From the NCBI GenBank assembly GCA_018222605.1, contig JAAEZZ010000003.1, forward strand, positions 186,001 to 250,000: DNA of 64,000 nt, written 5' to 3'. The notes beneath the pieces were generated by a model. The model was not told the DNA's origin and did not search any database. It was given only the letters and a program-made list of their open reading frames with translations. This document shows, piece by piece, positions 7,923 through 16,939 of this stretch. This DNA comes from Alphaproteobacteria bacterium (lineage in GTDB: Bacteria; Pseudomonadota; Alphaproteobacteria; Caulobacterales; Hyphomonadaceae). Positions within the stretch are counted from its first letter, which is position 1; each line of letters starts with the position of its first letter. A program made the translations under genes and the position numbers.

Positions 7923-9440
7923 TCAGGCGTCTTCCGGCACTTTTGCCTTTTTGCGTTCATAGACGAATTCAGCGCCTTCCAGATCAATCGCCGGCAATTC
8001 ATCCCGCTCGCGCCAATAGTCCTGTGTGTGTTGCCAGATATAGGCCGTACCGCGTTTCGGCATCAAATGCATGGAACGCATCAGATAGCCCGGATTGAAA
8101 TTGTCCGGATCGATCCAGGGCTTGATCTCCATATCCTTGTCTTCCTCGCGCAGTTCCACGCGCACCTCGGCCGCGCCGATCTCGTCCATATGCTTCAGCA
8201 GACGGGAGATGAAATCCCCCATCAGGTCCACCCGCAATGTCCAGCTGGCGCGGAAATAGCCAAACACCCAGGCCATATTCGGTACGCCGGTAAACATCAT
8301 GCCGCGATAGGTGACCGTCTGGCTGAAATCAATCGGCGCACCATCCTTGGAGAACGGAATGTCTCCGAGCACGGACAGGTTAAAGCCCGTCGCCGTGATG
8401 ATGATATCGGCCTCCAGTTCTTCGCCGGAATTTAGCAGAATGCCTTTCTCGGTGAAGCGGTCGATCTGGTCCGTCACGACGCTCGCCTTGCCGCTGGCAA
8501 TGCCCTGGAACAGGTCTCCGTCCGGCACGAAGGCAATCCGCTGCTGCCAGGGGCGATAGCGGGGCGTGAAATGCGGGTCCATCGGGTAATCCGGGCCCAG
8601 GAATTCACGCACACCGTTCAGCAATTGCTCTTTCACGGCGTCCGGCACGGTCTGCGCCAGATGCGTGAACTGCGCCTGATCGAACAAGACGCGGCGGCGC
8701 ACGATCTCGTGAATCCACTCTTCCTCAATGCCCACTTCGCGCAGGGCATCGGCCAGTTCGTTTTCGTTGCGGCCTGGAATGAAATAGGTCGGCGAGCGCT
8801 GCAGCAGCGTGACATGCTCGCATTCCCCGGCAATCGCTGGCACGACCGTCGCCGCCGTCGCGCCGGAGCCGATGCAGATGACCTTTTTGCCTTTGATGTC
8901 CACATCTTCCGGCCAGGTCTGTGGGTGGATGATCTGGCCCTTATAGTCGTCCATCCCCTGCCATTCGGGCGTGTAGCCCTTCTCGTGATTGTAATAGCCT
9001 TGGCACATCCACAGGAAGTTTGCGGTAAAATACAGGGTCTCGCCCGTGTCTTCGCGCTTCGCCGTCAGAGTCCACAATTTGTCTTCAGACGACCAGTCCG
9101 CCGCCACGATGCGGTGGCGATAGCGGATGTTTGGAGCCAGATCATTATCCTCGATCACCTCGCCCATATAGGTGAGGATTTCCTGGGCCGTGGCGATGGG
9201 TGTGCCAGTCCATGGCTTGAAGCGATAACCGAAAGTGTAAAGGTCGCTGTCGGACCGGATGCCGGGATAGGTGTGCGTGCGCCAGGTGCCGCCAAAGTCT
9301 TCCTGCACTTCAAGAACCAGATAAGTCTTGTCCGGGCATTGATGCTTCATGTGCCAGGCAGCGCCGATGCCGGATATGCCTGCGCCGACGATCAGTACGT
9401 CAAAATGCTCTACTTCTGTCGCCTTGCTCGATGATGCCAT
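7923..9440 (-). CDS. Flavin-containing monooxygenase / Baeyer-Villiger type
   Basis: About 505 residues. The N-terminal FDVLIVGAGISGIGAAWH is a Rossmann FAD site; VICIGSGATAATVVPAIA near the middle is the second, NADPH site; YKGQIIHPQTWP between them fits the [FY]xGxxxHxxxWP fingerprint of flavin and Baeyer-Villiger monooxygenases. FGGTWRTHTYPGIRSDS also matches this family. It probably inserts oxygen into ketones or heteroatoms using NADPH and O2; the substrate cannot be read from sequence. The ATG at 9440 follows GGGAGGAAAAT, so the 8-residue longer version is rejected. Confidence 0.93.
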   Translation of the reverse strand: MASSSKATEVEHFDVLIVGAGISGIGAAWHMKHQCPDKTYLVLEVQEDFGGTWRTHTYPGIRSDSDLYTFGYRFKPWTGTPIATAQEILTYMGEVIEDNDLAPNIRYRHRIVAADWSSEDKLWTLTAKREDTGETLYFTANFLWMCQGYYNHEKGYTPEWQGMDDYKGQIIHPQTWPEDVDIKGKKVICIGSGATAATVVPAIAGECEHVTLLQRSPTYFIPGRNENELADALREVGIEEEWIHEIVRRRVLFDQAQFTHLAQTVPDAVKEQLLNGVREFLGPDYPMDPHFTPRYRPWQQRIAFVPDGDLFQGIASGKASVVTDQIDRFTEKGILLNSGEELEADIIITATGFNLSVLGDIPFSKDGAPIDFSQTVTYRGMMFTGVPNMAWVFGYFRASWTLRVDLMGDFISRLLKHMDEIGAAEVRVELREEDKDMEIKPWIDPDNFNPGYLMRSMHLMPKRGTAYIWQHTQDYWRERDELPAIDLEGAEFVYERKKAKVPEDA

Positions 9441-9654
9441 ATTTTCCTCCCATGCGCGGCTCATTAACGGCCTGCGGTCATTATTGGTCAGAGTAGACCA
9501 GATTTTCGGAAGGATTTCACTAGGGAGTTGTCCTTAAAGTTTAAGATCACGCAGCGTAAGGCAGATGCAAAAGCCCTATGGCCTTTGCCTTTTCCTTGCC
9601 TAATTCCTCAGTCACTTCTCTTGTTTACACATGGTATTCAGGTAATCGGCAGAT

Positions 9655-11661
9655 ATGGCAGGCAAAACAGCCCCCCGAAAATCCGCGCGCGCCATCAAGG
9701 TGCCCTCAAAACGCTTCGCCTTCGTACGCAGCGGGCCCGGCAAATATCTGGCGCTGTCATTGCTGTTCGTGCTGTTGGTGGCGGCTGGCTGGGGCCTGTG
9801 GAAATGGCGCTCGCTCTATGCCGGCATGCCCAGCCTGCCTGAAGTGTCAGAGCTGTGGAACTCCAAACGCGAACCGGCCATCGAATTCGTCGACAGGAAC
9901 GGCAATACGCTGGATGTGCGCGGCCCCCGCTATGGCCGGGCGACCGATGTGAGCCGCCTGCCCCCGCACGTGCCGCAGGCCTTCATCGCCGCCGAAGACA
10001 AGCGCTTTTACGAGCATGATGGCGCAGACGACGCGGCCATTGCCCGCGCAGCCTGGTCCAATATGCGGGCCGGGGAAACTGTCTCCGGCGCCTCCACCAT
10101 CACGCAGCAGCTGATCAAGAACCTCGTGCTCGACAGCCGTCAGACGATTTCCCGCAAGGCACAGGAAATGAAGCTTGCCCGTGCGCTGGAAAAGAAGATG
10201 ACGAAGGACCAGATCCTGTCGCTCTATCTGAACCGGGTCTATTTCGGCGCGGGCCTGTACGGCATTGATGCCGCAGCGCGCTATTATTTCGGCAAGCCGC
10301 CGGAAGATCTGACCATATCTGAAGCGGCCCTTCTGGCCGCCCTGCCAAAGGCGCCATCAAAACTGAATTTGCGCGAGAATCTGGAAGGCGCGAAATCCCG
10401 CCAGCGCTATGTGCTGTCTGAAATGGCAGACCTGGGCTTCATCACGCGTGAACAGGCGCTTGAAGCAGGCGAAGCGCCCATCACGATTATTGATCCGCCG
10501 GCCTATGACCCGCAATTCGGCTATGCACTCGATACAGCGGCAGAGCGCCTCAAGGCCATGCTGCCGCGCATTCCGGGGGATCTGGTGGTCACCGTCTCCA
10601 TCGATCCGCAGATGCAGCAGAAGATCCAGACGAAACTGGCTGAGCGTATGGAGAAAGACGGCAAGGCCTCCAAAGCTTCGCAAGTCTCAGCGCTCGTGAT
10701 CGACAAGGATGGCCGCGTCGTCACCCTGATTGGCGGGCTGGATTACAAGGCCTCCGAATTCAACCGCGTGACCCAGTCCCGCCGCCAGCCAGGCTCAGCC
10801 TTCAAACCCTTTGTCTATGCCACCGCGCTGGAGAATGGGTTCACACCTTATGATGTGTTCCAGGATGCGCCGCTGTCTATCGGCAAGTGGACGCCGTCAA
10901 ACTATACTGGCAATTATCTGGGCCCGATGACGCTGAGCGAAGGGCTCGCACGCTCGATCAACACGATCGCAGCAGAGCTGGGTCAGGAAGTCAGTGAAGA
11001 GAATGTCATTCAGCTGGCCCAGCGATTTGGCATCACGACGGAGCTGAAGCCCTTCCCCTCCATCGCGCTGGGCAGCCAGGAAGTCTCTCTATGGGAGATC
11101 ACACGTGCCTTTGGCACATTCCAGTCTGGCGGCGAAAGGCTGGACCCGTGGCTGATCGACCGTATCGAGAATTCGCGCGGCGATATTCTGTATGAACGGC
11201 CGGATTACAACCGCGACCGCGTCTATGATTATGAATACGCCAAGGAAATGAACGCCATGCTGACCCGCGTGGTGAACAGCCGGATTGGCACTGGCGGCAA
11301 AGCGAAGATCCCCGACTGGACTGTGGCCGGCAAGACCGGCACCAGCCAGGACTGGCGCGATGCCTGGTTCATCGGCTTTACCAGCGCCTATGTTGGTGGC
11401 GTCTGGGTGGGCAATGATGATGACAGCGCCATGAACCATGTGACCGGCGGCGGCCTGCCGGCTGATCTGTGGTCTGACGTGATGACCATCGCCCATGCTG
11501 GCATGAAGCCGGAGCCCCTGCTGGGCGCGGCAGAAGGCCTGGAGATGAGCGAAGACGCAGAAGAGCGCATCACCTTCTATCGGGGCCTGGCGCAGGCCTT
11601 CAAGACGGCCTCTGGCGGGCGCAGCCCGGATGGCAACAAGGTGCGTGTGATCCGGCAGTAA
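9655..11661 (+). CDS. Bifunctional penicillin-binding protein (class A, PBP1-like)
   Basis: 668 residues. A basic cytoplasmic tail is followed by one membrane helix (about 31-50), then the glycosyltransferase domain with AAEDKRFYEHDG (catalytic Glu114), STITQQLIKNL and the KAQEMKLARALEK segment, and a transpeptidase domain with SAFK (Ser381 nucleophile), SIN (Ser434) and KTGT (Lys560). It polymerises lipid II and crosslinks peptidoglycan in the periplasm. It is shorter than PBP1a of Gammaproteobacteria and lacks an inserted OB domain, as in many Alphaproteobacteria. The gene appears monocistronic or read with the downstream rRNA methyltransferase 40 bases away. Confidence 0.96.
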   Translation: MAGKTAPRKSARAIKVPSKRFAFVRSGPGKYLALSLLFVLLVAAGWGLWKWRSLYAGMPSLPEVSELWNSKREPAIEFVDRNGNTLDVRGPRYGRATDVSRLPPHVPQAFIAAEDKRFYEHDGADDAAIARAAWSNMRAGETVSGASTITQQLIKNLVLDSRQTISRKAQEMKLARALEKKMTKDQILSLYLNRVYFGAGLYGIDAAARYYFGKPPEDLTISEAALLAALPKAPSKLNLRENLEGAKSRQRYVLSEMADLGFITREQALEAGEAPITIIDPPAYDPQFGYALDTAAERLKAMLPRIPGDLVVTVSIDPQMQQKIQTKLAERMEKDGKASKASQVSALVIDKDGRVVTLIGGLDYKASEFNRVTQSRRQPGSAFKPFVYATALENGFTPYDVFQDAPLSIGKWTPSNYTGNYLGPMTLSEGLARSINTIAAELGQEVSEENVIQLAQRFGITTELKPFPSIALGSQEVSLWEITRAFGTFQSGGERLDPWLIDRIENSRGDILYERPDYNRDRVYDYEYAKEMNAMLTRVVNSRIGTGGKAKIPDWTVAGKTGTSQDWRDAWFIGFTSAYVGGVWVGNDDDSAMNHVTGGGLPADLWSDVMTIAHAGMKPEPLLGAAEGLEMSEDAEERITFYRGLAQAFKTASGGRSPDGNKVRVIRQ

Positions 11662-11701
11662 GCCTCTTCCCCGCGCCCCTTAAAACCCCTAAACAGCGCG
11701 C

Positions 11702-12742
11702 ATGTTTGATGCAGCTGTCTATGAAACCCTGATGCTGGCCCTGGAAGACGGGGCTGTCGCGATGCCGGATATGGGACCGGTTCTTTTCCTGCGCGCGGAA
11801 GTCTCGCCATATCTTTCCGGCCTGCCGAAGGACCGGCTTGTCTGTCAGAACAGTTTCAAGCCGGATCATGACGCCCTGAAAGCGGCAGGGTTTGAGATGT
11901 TGCCACCGGAGACCGAGACTTTCCCGGCCACGGCGCTGACGCTGATCCTGCCACCGCGCCAAAAGGATGAGGCCCGCGGCCTGTTCGCCCGCGCCTTGCG
12001 TGACGCCCCGGAAGGCGGCATCCTTCTCGCCTGCCTGCCCAATACGCTGGGCGCGAAGACCAATGAGAAAATCCTGGGCGAAATTGCCGGAGACACCGAC
12101 AGCCTGTCCAAAAACAAGTGCCGCGCCTTCTGGACCGTCAAGGACAGCACACAGATCAATCATGCCTTGATGGACCAATGGATCGCGCTCGACTCCCCGC
12201 AGGAAATGGAGAGCGGCCTGTGGAGCCGTCCGGGCCTGTTCAGCTGGAACCGCGTCGATGCCGGCTCTGAAATTCTGGCTGACAGCATTCCGGAATATAT
12301 CAAGGGTCATGGCGCAGACTTTGGCGCAGGTCAGGGTTTCCTGGCGCGCGAAGTGCTCTCCAATTGTCCGAATGTGGAGCATATGAGGCTGCTGGAGGCA
12401 GAGCACCGCGCCCTGGCCTGTATCGACAAGACAATGGCAGGCTTTGAGAATTGGGATGCCAAATGGGCAGACGCCACGAAGGATGCAGGCGAGCGCCTGT
12501 ATGATTTCATCGTCATGAACCCACCCTTCCATGTTGGCCGCGCGGACGCGGCTTCACTAGGGCAGGATTTCATCCGCGCCGCCTCCCGCGCGCTGAAGAC
12601 CGGCGGTCAGCTCTGGCTCGTCGCCAACCGCCACCTACCCTATGAGCAGATACTGGGCGAGTGCTTCAAGGGGCACGAGATGCTGGAAGACGAAGGCGGC
12701 TACAAGATCATCCGCGCCGAAAAGCCCAAGCGGAAGCGCTGA
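11702..12742 (+). CDS. rsmC: RsmC-like 16S rRNA guanine-N2 methyltransferase
   Basis: 346 residues with a degenerate N-terminal half and a catalytic C-terminal half, the RsmC duplication pattern. ADFGAGQGFLAREVL near residue 205 is the SAM-binding motif I, and DFIVMNPPFHVG near 272 is the NPPF catalytic motif of N2-guanine methyltransferases. RsmC modifies G1207 of 16S rRNA; closely related enzymes target other guanines, so the exact base is inferred. The stop TGA overlaps the ATG of the next gene (ATGA-type junction at 12740-12744), which couples it to the pseudouridine synthase. Confidence 0.9.
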   Translation: MFDAAVYETLMLALEDGAVAMPDMGPVLFLRAEVSPYLSGLPKDRLVCQNSFKPDHDALKAAGFEMLPPETETFPATALTLILPPRQKDEARGLFARALRDAPEGGILLACLPNTLGAKTNEKILGEIAGDTDSLSKNKCRAFWTVKDSTQINHALMDQWIALDSPQEMESGLWSRPGLFSWNRVDAGSEILADSIPEYIKGHGADFGAGQGFLAREVLSNCPNVEHMRLLEAEHRALACIDKTMAGFENWDAKWADATKDAGERLYDFIVMNPPFHVGRADAASLGQDFIRAASRALKTGGQLWLVANRHLPYEQILGECFKGHEMLEDEGGYKIIRAEKPKRKR

Positions 12743-13413
12743 TGAAATCCGATCGTCAGCTTGCGAAATATCTGGCGAACCTGGGCTATGGCAGTCGCAA
12801 GGAAGTTGAGGCCGCCATTCGCAGGGGCCGCGTGACAGGCGAAGGCGAGAGCTTGCGCTTTGACGGAGAGCCGGTCGACCCTGCCCCCGGAATGGTGATC
12901 CTGATGAACAAGCCCGCGGGCTTTACCTGTTCGCGTCAGGATCAAGGCAATCTTGTTTATGAATTGCTGCCGCCGCGCTATCTGAAACGCACGCCTGCGC
13001 TCTCGACGGTCGGGCGGCTGGACGCAGATACGACAGGCCTTCTTCTCTTCACGGATGATGGCAAACTGCTGCATAAGCTGATCTCGCCAAAATCCGACAC
13101 ACCGAAAACCTATGAAGCAACACTCGCCCGCCCCCTAGAAGGCCATGAGGCTGAGCTATTCGCAAGCGGAGAACTGATGCTGCGTGGAGAAGACAAGCCG
13201 CTGCTGCCCGCCACGCTTGAAGTCACCGGAGAGCGCACGGCGCGGCTGACCATCACGGAAGGCCGCTATCATCAAGTACGCCGTATGTTTGCCGCCGCTG
13301 GAAACCATGTCGAGGCCCTGCACCGCGCAAGCTTCGGCCCGCTCACCCTTGGCGACCTGCCGGAGGGCGAATGGCGTCTTCTGAGCGCGGAAGAAATCTC
13401 CGCGCTCGCCTAG
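12742..13413 (+). CDS. RsuA/RluB/E/F-family rRNA pseudouridine synthase
   Basis: About 223 residues from the ATG at 12742, which overlaps the previous stop by one base. An N-terminal S4 RNA-binding domain (LAKYLANLGYGSRKEVEAAI) is followed by the catalytic core with GRLDADTTGLLLFTDDG, whose first Asp in RLD is the nucleophile. RYHQVRRMFAAAGNHVEALHR is the conserved C-terminal signature. It isomerises uridine in rRNA; it could be RsuA, RluE or a relative. The operon with the RsmC-like methyltransferase points to ribosome modification. Confidence 0.93.
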   Translation: MKSDRQLAKYLANLGYGSRKEVEAAIRRGRVTGEGESLRFDGEPVDPAPGMVILMNKPAGFTCSRQDQGNLVYELLPPRYLKRTPALSTVGRLDADTTGLLLFTDDGKLLHKLISPKSDTPKTYEATLARPLEGHEAELFASGELMLRGEDKPLLPATLEVTGERTARLTITEGRYHQVRRMFAAAGNHVEALHRASFGPLTLGDLPEGEWRLLSAEEISALA

Positions 13414-14144
13414 TATTCGAGTTCCAGTTTCAGCTGAATATAGCCATCCGCCTCTGTCTCGCCAAAGCCGGCGAGATAGCCGATCTGGATCTCAGACTCT
13501 CCGCCGCCAAAGTCCGGCAGTTCGAATTGCGCAACCGGCCCCCAATAATGGGCCTCGTCTGCGAAGTCTGCGAACTCCTCATCGCTGCCGGCCCCGCCAT
13601 ACCCTTCCGCGCCGAGGCTCACATCATCATTAAGGGCATAGAGCAGCTGCGCGGCATAACCGAACTCGAATTCGTCTTCCGCACCACTGCCAACCTGACG
13701 CTCTGTGATCAGATTTCCTCTCAGGCGCATCGGACCGCTGTGGCGCTCTGCAATCAGCATCGCCTCCACTTCATCCGGCTTGTCCCGCAATCCGAATTCA
13801 TAGGCGAGCGCGGCGCCGAACTGGACCGGCCAGGCCCGCGAAGTGTTGAAGGCGAACACGTTCTCGAACTCGATCGCTTCCAGTATGGCATTCTCGCCCG
13901 GCTCGCGCTCAAATTCGAACTGGACTTCAGCCATCCACCAATCGGTGACGCCATAATTGGCCTCGGCGAGCATGGCCCAGCCGCCATCTTCAGCGCCGCC
14001 TGTGAACTGCCCATAAACCAGTTCAAACTCAGCCTCGCCTTTCTCGACCAGAGGGCCATAGACGGCTTTTCCGGGTTCTGCATAAGCCGCAGCCAGGAAG
14101 ACGGATGAGAGGCACAAGCCCAAGCGGGCAAACTGTTGATACAT
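13410..14144 (-). CDS. Predicted outer-membrane or periplasmic beta-rich protein
   Basis: 244 residues with a short signal peptide ending in FLAAAYAEP. The mature part alternates polar and aromatic residues in strands (AEFELVYGQF, WMAEVQFEFE, IQIGYLAGF) and ends in KLELEY, with a terminal aromatic residue as in beta-barrel outer-membrane proteins. It is very acidic. I cannot name a family. The stop codon overlaps the end of the convergent pseudouridine synthase gene by 4 bases. Confidence 0.72.
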   Translation of the reverse strand: MYQQFARLGLCLSSVFLAAAYAEPGKAVYGPLVEKGEAEFELVYGQFTGGAEDGGWAMLAEANYGVTDWWMAEVQFEFEREPGENAILEAIEFENVFAFNTSRAWPVQFGAALAYEFGLRDKPDEVEAMLIAERHSGPMRLRGNLITERQVGSGAEDEFEFGYAAQLLYALNDDVSLGAEGYGGAGSDEEFADFADEAHYWGPVAQFELPDFGGGESEIQIGYLAGFGETEADGYIQLKLELEY

Positions 14145-14365
14145 GGCGTTTCCTCTTTGTTTTCAAGAGGAACGCCCGCGGGCCTTTAATTTTCCATTGA
14201 GGCAATTGGCGATTTTGGCTGATCCCTGCGCCCCTGCATGCAAGCCCCTGCCACCCATTCTATGCCCTGTGTAGCAGGCCATACACAAAGGCGGCGGCGC
14301 GCACATTCGTAGCCAAATACAGGCTGACAAAAAAAGCAGGCCGCGGCCTCAGACAGCACGCCCCC

Positions 14366-14390
14366 TAGCGCCGCATCCTTCGGCGCGCTA
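14366..14390 (+). other. GC-rich hairpin just ahead of the ABC-F gene
   Basis: GCGCCG at 14368-14373 pairs with CGGCGC at 14381-14386 around a 7-base loop, ending 14 bases before the ABC-F start codon. No clear ribosome-binding site lies between the hairpin and the ATG at 14401. The structure may influence initiation, or be chance in GC-rich DNA. Confidence 0.3.
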
Positions 14391-14400
14391 CATCGCGCCC

Positions 14401-16221
14401 ATGGCACAACCTCCCTTGATCACCCTGAATGACCTTCGCCTGTCTTTTGGCGGCCAACCCCTGTTCACAGGGGTCAGCTTCTCCCTCTCCAAGGGGGAGC
14501 GCGTAGCCCTGGTCGGCCGCAATGGCGCGGGCAAATCCACCTTGATGAAGATCATCTCTGAAAATGTGGAAGCCGATTCCGGAGAGGTCTGGCGCCAGCC
14601 CGGCATCACCTATGCCATCGTGGCGCAGGAGCCGGACCTTTCCGGCTTTGACACGGTGCTGGACTATGCCTCCGACGGGCTGGAAGCGGACTATATGGCC
14701 GAGGCCGAACTCATGGAATTTGGCGTAGAAGCCAGCGCCGATCCGTCCACCCTATCTGGCGGACAGCAACGCCGCGCGGCGCTCGCCAAGGCCTTCGCGC
14801 AAGATCCTGACGTACTGCTGCTGGACGAGCCGACCAACCACCTGGATGTGCCGATGATCGAAGCGCTGGAAGCGCGCCTGAAAGGCTTCAATGGCGTTGT
14901 CCTTCTGGTTAGCCACGACCGGCGCTTTCTGGAAAATGTCTCCACCAACACGCTGTGGCTGCGCCAGGGCAAGGTGCTGAAAAGCCCCGAGGGCTATGTG
15001 AAGTTCGACGAATGGGCCGAGCAGATCGAGGTGGAAGAAGAGCGCCAGATGCGGCGCATGACGACCCAGCTGAAAGATGAGCAGCACTGGCTGGCGCGGG
15101 GCGTGACCGGTCGGCGCAAGCGTAACCAGGGCCGCCTCGCCAAGCTGAAACAGATGCGTGTTCAGCATGCGGAAATGCGCAGTGCCCTGCAGGATCGCAA
15201 GAACACGGCGGATCTCTCCGTCAGTACCGGCGACTCGATGAGCAAGAAGGTGATCGAGGCAAAGGAGCTATCCAAGACGTTCGACACACCCAAAGGCCCG
15301 CTGGTGATCGCAAAGGATCTGTCGCTGCGCATATTGCGCGGAGATCGCATCGGCATTATCGGGCCAAACGGCGCCGGCAAGACGACGCTTGTGCGCCTGT
15401 TGCTGGGAGAGATTGAACCGGATTCCGGCAGTGTACGCCAATCAAAGACTCTGCAGGTCACCTATCAGGACCAGACCCGCGACACGCTGAACCCGACCGA
15501 TACGGTATGGGAAGCCCTTGCACCGGGCGGCGGCGATTCCATCATGGTGCAGGGCAATCAGCGCCATGTGGCCGCCTATGCGAAAGACTTCCTGTTCAAG
15601 CCAGAGCAGCTGCGCCAACCCGTGGGCGCGCTGTCTGGCGGAGAACGCAACAGGCTGGCGCTCGCCATCGGGCTTGCTCAGTCCTCAAACCTTCTGGTGA
15701 TGGACGAACCGACCAATGATCTGGACATGCAGACGCTGGAATTGCTGGAAGATATGCTGCTGAATTATGATGGCACGCTGATCCTGGTCAGTCATGATCG
15801 GGCCTTTCTGGACTCGACCGTGACCAGCTGCCTCTGCCCTGTGGGCGATGGAAGATGGGTTGTCACAGCCGGAGGCTGGAGCGACGCGCAAGACCAGCTG
15901 AAGCATTTCCGCAAGGATGAGGCGACCGCTCAAAAGGCAGAAAAACCCAAGACAGACAGCGCACAACGCCCGAAACCCAAGACGAAACTTTCCTTCAAGG
16001 ACGAGCATCGCCAAAAAGAGATCAACGATCTGATCCCCAAACTACAGGCGGAGATCAAGACACTGGAAGAGAAGCTGGGCGATCCGGATTTCTATTCGCG
16101 TGACCCGGACGGATTTGCCAAGGCCTCGGCCCGAACGGGTGCGGCGCGTGAAGAGCTCGACAGGATCGAAATGGAATGGCTGGAAATTGAGGAAAAGCGC
16201 GAGGCACTGGCCGGGGGCTGA
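14401..16221 (+). CDS. uup: ABC-F family ATPase (Uup-like)
   Basis: 606 residues with two complete ATP-binding cassettes and no membrane segment, the ABC-F layout. Cassette 1 has GRNGAGKST, the signature LSGGQQRRAALAKAF and DEPTNHLD; cassette 2 has GPNGAGKTT, LSGGERNRLALAIGL and DEPTNDLD. A charged linker with EEERQMRRMTTQLKDEQ joins them, and a C-terminal coiled coil (EINDLIPKLQAEIKTLEEKL, about 538-605) resembles the DNA-binding tail of Uup. ABC-F proteins act on ribosomes or on DNA structures rather than in transport. The Uup assignment rests on that C-terminal domain. Confidence 0.92.
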   Translation: MAQPPLITLNDLRLSFGGQPLFTGVSFSLSKGERVALVGRNGAGKSTLMKIISENVEADSGEVWRQPGITYAIVAQEPDLSGFDTVLDYASDGLEADYMAEAELMEFGVEASADPSTLSGGQQRRAALAKAFAQDPDVLLLDEPTNHLDVPMIEALEARLKGFNGVVLLVSHDRRFLENVSTNTLWLRQGKVLKSPEGYVKFDEWAEQIEVEEERQMRRMTTQLKDEQHWLARGVTGRRKRNQGRLAKLKQMRVQHAEMRSALQDRKNTADLSVSTGDSMSKKVIEAKELSKTFDTPKGPLVIAKDLSLRILRGDRIGIIGPNGAGKTTLVRLLLGEIEPDSGSVRQSKTLQVTYQDQTRDTLNPTDTVWEALAPGGGDSIMVQGNQRHVAAYAKDFLFKPEQLRQPVGALSGGERNRLALAIGLAQSSNLLVMDEPTNDLDMQTLELLEDMLLNYDGTLILVSHDRAFLDSTVTSCLCPVGDGRWVVTAGGWSDAQDQLKHFRKDEATAQKAEKPKTDSAQRPKPKTKLSFKDEHRQKEINDLIPKLQAEIKTLEEKLGDPDFYSRDPDGFAKASARTGAAREELDRIEMEWLEIEEKREALAGG

Positions 16222-16302
16222 TCTTTCCAGTCTGCCCTGCAGGGAACCCTTCTTTAAGGTGGCCGCTTCTAGTCTCGCAGATACGTCTAGCGAGTATTTT
16301 CC

Positions 16303-16716
16303 ATGCGCCCCTTCCCCATCATGCTGAGCCTGGTTTGCCTGACGATACCTGTGGCGACGGCCACTGCCGCACCTACCGGCGAACAGGAAACAGGCATTTA
16401 CAGGCTTGGCGGCACCTATGATTACAGCTTCACGGAAACAGAAGATGCGTGCGAGGCGATCTGCGCGGCAGATGAAGCCTGCGCCGCATGGAGCTTTGTG
16501 AAGAGTAACAGCCCCGGCAATTCCCGCTGTGAACTGAAAGATGCAGCCGGAACACCCCAGCGCAACCCATTTGCCACTTCCGGTATATCAGCTGCGCCGG
16601 AGAGTGATGTTGTGGCAGGAACTGCTGCGTCTTTATCTGACATTGAGGAAGCCTCCGGCGAAGAACTCGCAGGTGGATTGCCCCCCTCTGCCCCGTCCAA
16701 GACGGCTCATAACTGA
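16303..16716 (+). CDS. Small secreted PAN/apple-domain protein
   Basis: 137 residues. A signal peptide of about 22 residues ends in ATATAAP. The mature protein has a PAN-type arrangement: a glycine-rich strand (GTYDYSF), ACEAICAADEACAAWSFVK and SRCELKDAAG, giving the four regularly spaced Cys of the fold. PAN modules bind proteins or carbohydrates outside the cytoplasm. The tail after about residue 90 is low-complexity and acidic. It is the last ordinary gene before the toxin-antitoxin cassette. Confidence 0.82.
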   Translation: MRPFPIMLSLVCLTIPVATATAAPTGEQETGIYRLGGTYDYSFTETEDACEAICAADEACAAWSFVKSNSPGNSRCELKDAAGTPQRNPFATSGISAAPESDVVAGTAASLSDIEEASGEELAGGLPPSAPSKTAHN

Positions 16717-16812
16717 TATTTTTGCCTCAAGAGTGTGCGCACAACTTCTCTGCGGAACAATAGAACGCAACAGAGGCGACATCTTCACCGTAAATTTAGC
16801 CCCAGAAACAGG

Positions 16813-16844
16813 AAAACCCCCGAAATCCGCGAGGATTTCAGGGG
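16813..16844 (-). terminator. Rho-independent terminator of toxin-antitoxin cassette 1
   Basis: Read on the minus strand, CCCCTGAAATCC, loop TCGC, GGATTTCGGGGG is followed by TTTT (plus-strand A tract 16813-16816): a strong GC stem with U-tail, placed about 100 bases after the toxin stop codon. Confidence 0.8.
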
Positions 16845-16845
16845 C

Positions 16846-16875
16846 TTGTTGGGTGCGGGAGGGCGCACCCAACAA
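16846..16875. other. 12-bp inverted repeat beside the terminator
   Basis: TTGTTGGGTGCG (16846-16857) and CGCACCCAACAA (16864-16875) are perfect inverted copies separated by 6 bases. The right arm is kept in the second cassette, but its left arm is only partly complementary there (TGGGTGCG preceded by different bases). It may be a second terminator stem or a recombination-related end. Confidence 0.6.
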
Positions 16876-16939
16876 AAGAGTAAGCTAGTAATTCCTTTTA
16901 TTTCAGAAGGTTAGAGATTTCCCTGCAAGCAACGATCAT